A stretch of 15,709 bases of DNA from an uncultured Paracoccaceae bacterium. GTDB taxonomy: Bacteria; Pseudomonadota; Alphaproteobacteria; Rhodobacterales; Rhodobacteraceae. The notes beneath the pieces were generated by a model. It ran no database searches, had not been told where the DNA came from, and saw only the letters and a program-made list of their open reading frames with translations. Below are positions 12,268-15,709 of the stretch, piece by piece; within the stretch, counting starts at the first letter, position 1; every line of letters begins with the position of its first letter. The translations under genes and the position numbers were made by a program. The stretch spans positions 1 through 15,709 of the forward strand of contig CALBSG010000170.1 of NCBI GenBank assembly GCA_937927675.1, given 5' to 3'.

Positions 12268-13617
12268 ATGTCTCGAGCCGCTAGTCTTAGCGCCATGCGC
12301 CTCTCGCTCAAGCCCCTTCTGCCCCGTGGCCTTTTTGGCCGCGCCGCCCTGATCCTTGTGGTTCCGGTTGTGGCCATTCAGTTGATCGTTTCGGTGGTGT
12401 TCATCCAGCGCCATTTTGAAGGGGTGACGCGGCAGATGACCACCTCGGTGCAGATCGAGATCAGCCATCTGCTGCAGCGGGTGAATGAGGCCCCCGATCT
12501 CGACACCGCGCGGGCCGAGGCGGCTGTCTTGGGCAAGGCGTTGGAGTTGAACATCGTTTTGCCCGAGATCCATGCGCCCAAAACAGACATCCGCGAAGCG
12601 TTGGACTGGTCGGGGCGCGAGGTGATTCTGACCCTGCGCGACAATATCCCCGCGTTGATCGCCGCCGATCTCATCTCGGGTGACCGGGCGGTGCGGGTCT
12701 GGTTCCAGACCGGCTATGGGCCAATGCGGGTGGAATTGGACCGGCGGCGGCTTTCGGCGTCGAACCCGCATCAATTGTTGGTGCTGATGGTCTTTGCGTC
12801 GATCCTGATGACCGGGGTGGCTTATGTCTTCCTGCGCAACCAGTTGACCCCGATTGCCCGCATGGCGCGCGCGGCCGAGGCCTTTGGCAAGGGCGAGGTC
12901 TTGCCCTTCCGCCCGCGCGGCGCGACCGAGGTGCGGGCGGCGGGGCAGGCCTTCCTTGACATGCGGCTCAGAATCGAGCGGCAGATCGAGGCGCGGACCC
13001 AGATGCTGTCGGGTGTCAGCCACGACCTGCGCACGCCTTTGACGCGGCTGAAGCTGGGGCTGGCCTTCTTGCCCGAGGATGACGAGGTCGAGGCGCTGAA
13101 GCGTGACGTTCAGCAGATGGAGCGGATGGTGGACGAGTTTTTGTCCTTTGCCCGCGGCGATGCGATGGAGGCTGCCGAGGAGATGGATCCCGCAGCCCTT
13201 CTGGAACAGGTGGTTGCCGATGCGGCGCGGGCCGGGCAGGCGGTGACCTTGGGCGCGATGGATTGGCCGGGGGGCACCATGCGGCTGCGCCCGCAGGCGG
13301 TGCGGCGGGCCTTGGAGAATCTTTTGGGCAATGCCGCGCGGCATGGCACGCGGGCCTTGGTCAGTTTGACGGCCAGTGACCGGCTGGTGCGGATGGTGGT
13401 CGAGGATGATGGCCCCGGTATCCCGGAACCCGCGCGCGAAGCCGCGATGGAGCCGTTCCGGCGGCTGGATACCGCCCGCGATCCGAACCGCGGGGGCGGG
13501 GTGGGGTTAGGCTTGGCGATTGCCGCCGATGTGGCGCGCAACCATGGGGGCGCGCTGCGTTTGGGCGAGAGCGAGGCTTTGGGCGGGCTGCGGGCCGAGC
13601 TGTCGCTGGCGCGTTAA
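12268..13617 (+). CDS. EnvZ-like sensor histidine kinase
   Basis: This 449-residue inner-membrane kinase has TM1 at about residues 24-46, a periplasmic sensor loop (about 47-167) and TM2 at about 168-189. A HAMP linker (about 190-240) follows, then the HisKA H-box with His252 in SHDLRTPLTRLKL and a HATPase domain. The HATPase shows the N-box (ENLLGNAARHG, 350-360), G1 (DDGPGIP, 380-386) and G2 (GGGVGLGLAI, 409-418). The layout and H-box are those of the OmpR-partner EnvZ group. No response regulator adjoins it: a hydrolase diverges on one side and an ABC importer converges on the other. The ATG at 12295 (MRLSLKP) is an equally plausible start; neither has a clear Shine-Dalgarno, and CGCTA-GTCT-TAGCG (12279-12292) lies between them. 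Confidence 0.9.
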   Translation: MSRAASLSAMRLSLKPLLPRGLFGRAALILVVPVVAIQLIVSVVFIQRHFEGVTRQMTTSVQIEISHLLQRVNEAPDLDTARAEAAVLGKALELNIVLPEIHAPKTDIREALDWSGREVILTLRDNIPALIAADLISGDRAVRVWFQTGYGPMRVELDRRRLSASNPHQLLVLMVFASILMTGVAYVFLRNQLTPIARMARAAEAFGKGEVLPFRPRGATEVRAAGQAFLDMRLRIERQIEARTQMLSGVSHDLRTPLTRLKLGLAFLPEDDEVEALKRDVQQMERMVDEFLSFARGDAMEAAEEMDPAALLEQVVADAARAGQAVTLGAMDWPGGTMRLRPQAVRRALENLLGNAARHGTRALVSLTASDRLVRMVVEDDGPGIPEPAREAAMEPFRRLDTARDPNRGGGVGLGLAIAADVARNHGGALRLGESEALGGLRAELSLAR

Positions 13618-13622
13618 CCGCG

Positions 13623-14264
13623 TCATAGCGACAGGGTATTGCCCATGGCATCCACCACGGGGCCGGCGGCGGCGCGGGCGTCTTCGGCGTCATGGGTGAC
13701 AAGGATCACCGGCAAGGTGGCCGCCAGTTCAAACACCAAGGCGCGGATCTGCGCGCGCAAGGCTTGGTCAAGCCGCGAAAACGGTTCGTCCAGCAGCAGG
13801 GCTTCGGGGGCGGCCAACAGTGTGCGCGCCAGCGCCACCCGTGCCCTTTGCCCCCCTGACAGGGTTGCAGGATCGCGGGGGCCCAACCCGGCAAGGCCGA
13901 TTCTGTCCAGCATGGCATGAATGTGGGCGCGGCGTTCGGCTTTGCCGATACCCGGTGTCAGGCCAAAGCCAAGGTTCTGTTCCACCGATAAATGCGGAAA
14001 CAGCACATCGTCTTGATACAAAAGGCCAATGCGGCGGTCTTGTGTCGGCAGATCCATCACCGCGCGCCCATTCAATGTGACGCTGCCTGTCGTGCTGAAC
14101 CCCGGCGGCAGGGCGCCGATCAGCGCAGCCAGCAGCGTTGATTTGCCGCTGCCCGATGGCCCCATCACGGTCAGCACCTGACCGGGCGGGATATGGCCAT
14201 GCAGCCGCGCCAGCGCCGCGCCCTGATGGTGGATGGTCAGGTTGTCGATCTTCAAGCCTGTCAT
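13623..14264 (-). CDS. ABC importer ATP-binding protein, YnjD-like
   Basis: This is a 213-residue ATPase subunit, short for an importer ATPase. It has Walker A GPSGSGKST (35-43), Q-loop Gln84, signature LSGGQRARVAL (135-145), Walker B ALLLDEPFSRLD (155-166) and switch His191. The segments MGPSGSGKSTL, FSTTGSVTLNG, LPTQDRRIGLLYQD and DPATLSGGQRARVAL follow E. coli YnjD closely from memory, which is the main reason for this call over thiamine (ThiQ) or iron/sulfate importers. The start overlaps the upstream permease stop as ATGA, so the two are co-translated. It ends 5 nt from the convergent kinase gene. The substrate of YnjBCD-type systems is not established. Confidence 0.82.
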   Translation of the reverse strand: MTGLKIDNLTIHHQGAALARLHGHIPPGQVLTVMGPSGSGKSTLLAALIGALPPGFSTTGSVTLNGRAVMDLPTQDRRIGLLYQDDVLFPHLSVEQNLGFGLTPGIGKAERRAHIHAMLDRIGLAGLGPRDPATLSGGQRARVALARTLLAAPEALLLDEPFSRLDQALRAQIRALVFELAATLPVILVTHDAEDARAAAGPVVDAMGNTLSL

Positions 14265-15709
14265 GCCGGCCCCCTTTCGGCCAGCATGCCCCGGCGGTTG
14301 GCAAAGGCAAGCCGTGGCAGCGCCAGTGCCAGCCCGAACCCCATCGCAGGCAGCGCCATCTGCATCAGCGCGACCGCACCGATCAGGCGGCGGTTGCCGC
14401 CGGAGGCAAGGGCGACCGCCTCGGTCGTCAGCGTCTCAACCCGACCGCCCCCCAGCATCAGCGAGGGCAGGTATTGCCCAACCGACACGGCGACACCAAC
14501 AGCGAGCGCGGTCAGCACCGGGGCCAGCAGCATCGGCAGGCGCAGGTGCCAAAAGATGCGGGCAGGCGAAACGCCCATCGCCGCTGCCGTCAGCCCGATG
14601 CGGGCGTCCCAAGCGCGATAGGCCGGTGCCAGCGACAGCCAGACATAGGGCAGCACAAACACCAGATGCGCTGCGGCAACGGTGGCCGCATTGCCCTTGG
14701 CCCCCAGCGTCAATGCCAGAATCTGCAGCCCCGGCAAAAAGGCGATCTGCGGCAGGATCAGCGGCAGATAGATCAGCGGCTCCAACCGCAGGGGGCGGGT
14801 GCTGCGGGCCTCTGCCTCCAGCGTGGCAAGGGTCAGGCCAAGGGCGGCAAGGCTGGCGGCAAGGGCAATGCCAAGGGTGGTCAGGCTGGTCGCGGTCAAG
14901 TCCGGTGCCGCCTTTGCCCAAGTCTTGAGGGTCAGGCTGTCGGGCAGCGCGTCGGGAAACTGCCACAGACCCGCAAAGGACCAGACCACCAACCCTGCAA
15001 GTCCGGTGCCAAGGCCAAGGGCGATCAAGAGGGCAAGGCTGCGGGCCAGCGTCGAGAGAGGGGCGTCCAGCGCCCGGCCGCGCCGTCCGCGCAGGGCAAG
15101 GGCGGGGATCAGTGGGGCAGTCAGATGTTCGACCAGCCGCCACAGCGCCATCGCGGCGCCGACCAGCGCCAGTTGCACCACTGCCCCGGCGGCTGCGGTG
15201 GGCAGATGATCCAGACCCGGTGCTGCCATCCATGCGGTGATTTGCACAGCCAGCGTCGAGGGCAGCGACGGCCCAAGGATCAAGGCCATATCGACATTGG
15301 TCATGCCATAGGCCAGCACGGCAAACACGGGCAGGCGCAGCCGGGCATAAAGCGGCGGCAGGGTGGTCAGGACAAAGCCCATGGCGCGGCCATAGCCAAG
15401 GCTTGCGGCAATCGCGGCGCGCCGGGGGGCGTCGGTCTGCGGCAGGGCAGCAAGCGCCATCAGCAGAAGGAAGGGCACCTCCTTGGCCACCAGCCCCGCC
15501 GTCAGGGCAAGGCCCCCGGGGTCATTCAGAATCATGAGATCGGGCGGATCGCTCCACCCCGTGGCCCAAGGCGACAGCGCCCGCGCGATCCAGCCAGAGG
15601 GTGCGATGAGGAACGCGAGCCCCAGCGCCGCAGCGGCATGGGGCAGGGCCAGAAGCGGCGACAAGAGATGCCGGAACGTCGCAAAACCCCGGGTGCCGCC
15701 AAGACAGCC
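14261..15709 (-). CDS. ABC importer fused permease, YnjC-like (partial, N-terminus beyond window)
   Basis: 482 residues are visible. The frame is open to the window edge, so the start lies outside; a TTG at 15662-15664 is only an in-frame leucine codon with plausible upstream coding (CLGGTRGFATFRHLL). The protein is a tandem permease with about twelve membrane segments and two transmembrane-transport domains. Each domain ends in an EAA-like cytoplasmic loop that docks the ATPase: IAASLGYGRAMGFVLTTLPPL in the first half and AAAMGVSPARIFWHLRLPM in the second. Fused architecture and partnership with a YnjD-like ATPase match YnjC (about 510 residues in E. coli), suggesting some 30 residues are missing. 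A YnjB-like binding protein would be expected just beyond the right edge. Confidence 0.8.
   Translation of the reverse strand, partial: GCLGGTRGFATFRHLLSPLLALPHAAAALGLAFLIAPSGWIARALSPWATGWSDPPDLMILNDPGGLALTAGLVAKEVPFLLLMALAALPQTDAPRRAAIAASLGYGRAMGFVLTTLPPLYARLRLPVFAVLAYGMTNVDMALILGPSLPSTLAVQITAWMAAPGLDHLPTAAAGAVVQLALVGAAMALWRLVEHLTAPLIPALALRGRRGRALDAPLSTLARSLALLIALGLGTGLAGLVVWSFAGLWQFPDALPDSLTLKTWAKAAPDLTATSLTTLGIALAASLAALGLTLATLEAEARSTRPLRLEPLIYLPLILPQIAFLPGLQILALTLGAKGNAATVAAAHLVFVLPYVWLSLAPAYRAWDARIGLTAAAMGVSPARIFWHLRLPMLLAPVLTALAVGVAVSVGQYLPSLMLGGGRVETLTTEAVALASGGNRRLIGAVALMQMALPAMGFGLALALPRLAFANRRGMLAERGPA

Noticed and set aside
12250..13344. Long - strand open frame continuing upstream of the MBL hydrolase, antisense to the histidine kinase gene
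   Set aside because: It is open because of high GC bias. Its translation is rich in Arg, His, Gln and Pro with no domain features, while the + strand has a complete kinase with all motifs, and the hydrolase begins naturally at 12249.
15662..15664. TTG as the start of the YnjC-like permease
   Set aside because: The frame stays open for 15 more codons to the window edge with plausible protein sequence, and known YnjC proteins are longer, so the gene is partial.

Overview
This is a high-GC alphaproteobacterial contig end, most likely from a Rhodobacteraceae member. The evidence is the TauR-Xsc-TauE family set, a SoeABC-type sulfite oxidase, GC-rich codon use, and an intergenic CCCCCGGAGTATTT-type motif that I recall from that family. 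The first 51 bases are not biological: they are an Illumina P5 adapter carrying an 8-nt i5 index. The window therefore starts at an assembly break inside an aminotransferase gene.

Left and centre (52-10152, all + strand) is a C2-sulfonate (taurine) dissimilation locus. It holds the C-terminal end of a class III aminotransferase (probably taurine:pyruvate aminotransferase, Tpa), a terminator and a repeat-rich 231-nt spacer, the MocR-type regulator TauR, and then a tight run of six genes: xsc, tauE-like, ackA, soeA, soeB, soeC. All five junctions in that run overlap or abut (ATGA, TAA|ATG, ATGA, ATGA, TGATG), so it should be one translationally coupled transcript. The expected flow is: taurine to sulfoacetaldehyde (Tpa, largely outside the window); sulfoacetaldehyde plus phosphate to acetyl phosphate plus sulfite (Xsc); acetyl phosphate to acetate plus ATP (AckA); and sulfite either oxidised to sulfate at the membrane with electrons passed to quinone (SoeABC) or exported (TauE). 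The operon carries acetate kinase, and no phosphotransacetylase is visible. CTGG-containing decamers resembling the published TauR motif occur upstream of both tauR and xsc.

Right of this (10191-11308) are a solitary Dam-type adenine methyltransferase gene and a tRNA-Asn(GUU) gene with a good sigma-70 promoter, both on the - strand. The methylase lies directly downstream of the tRNA 3' end, as cargo at a tRNA integration site would, but no integrase or att repeat is visible.

The remainder holds an MBL-fold hydrolase (LACTB2-like, - strand), an EnvZ-like sensor histidine kinase (+ strand) that starts only 18 nt from it and has no adjacent response regulator, and a - strand ABC importer pair of the YnjD/YnjC type. 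The permease gene runs off the right edge. I saw no rRNA, CRISPR array, IS element or complete prophage.
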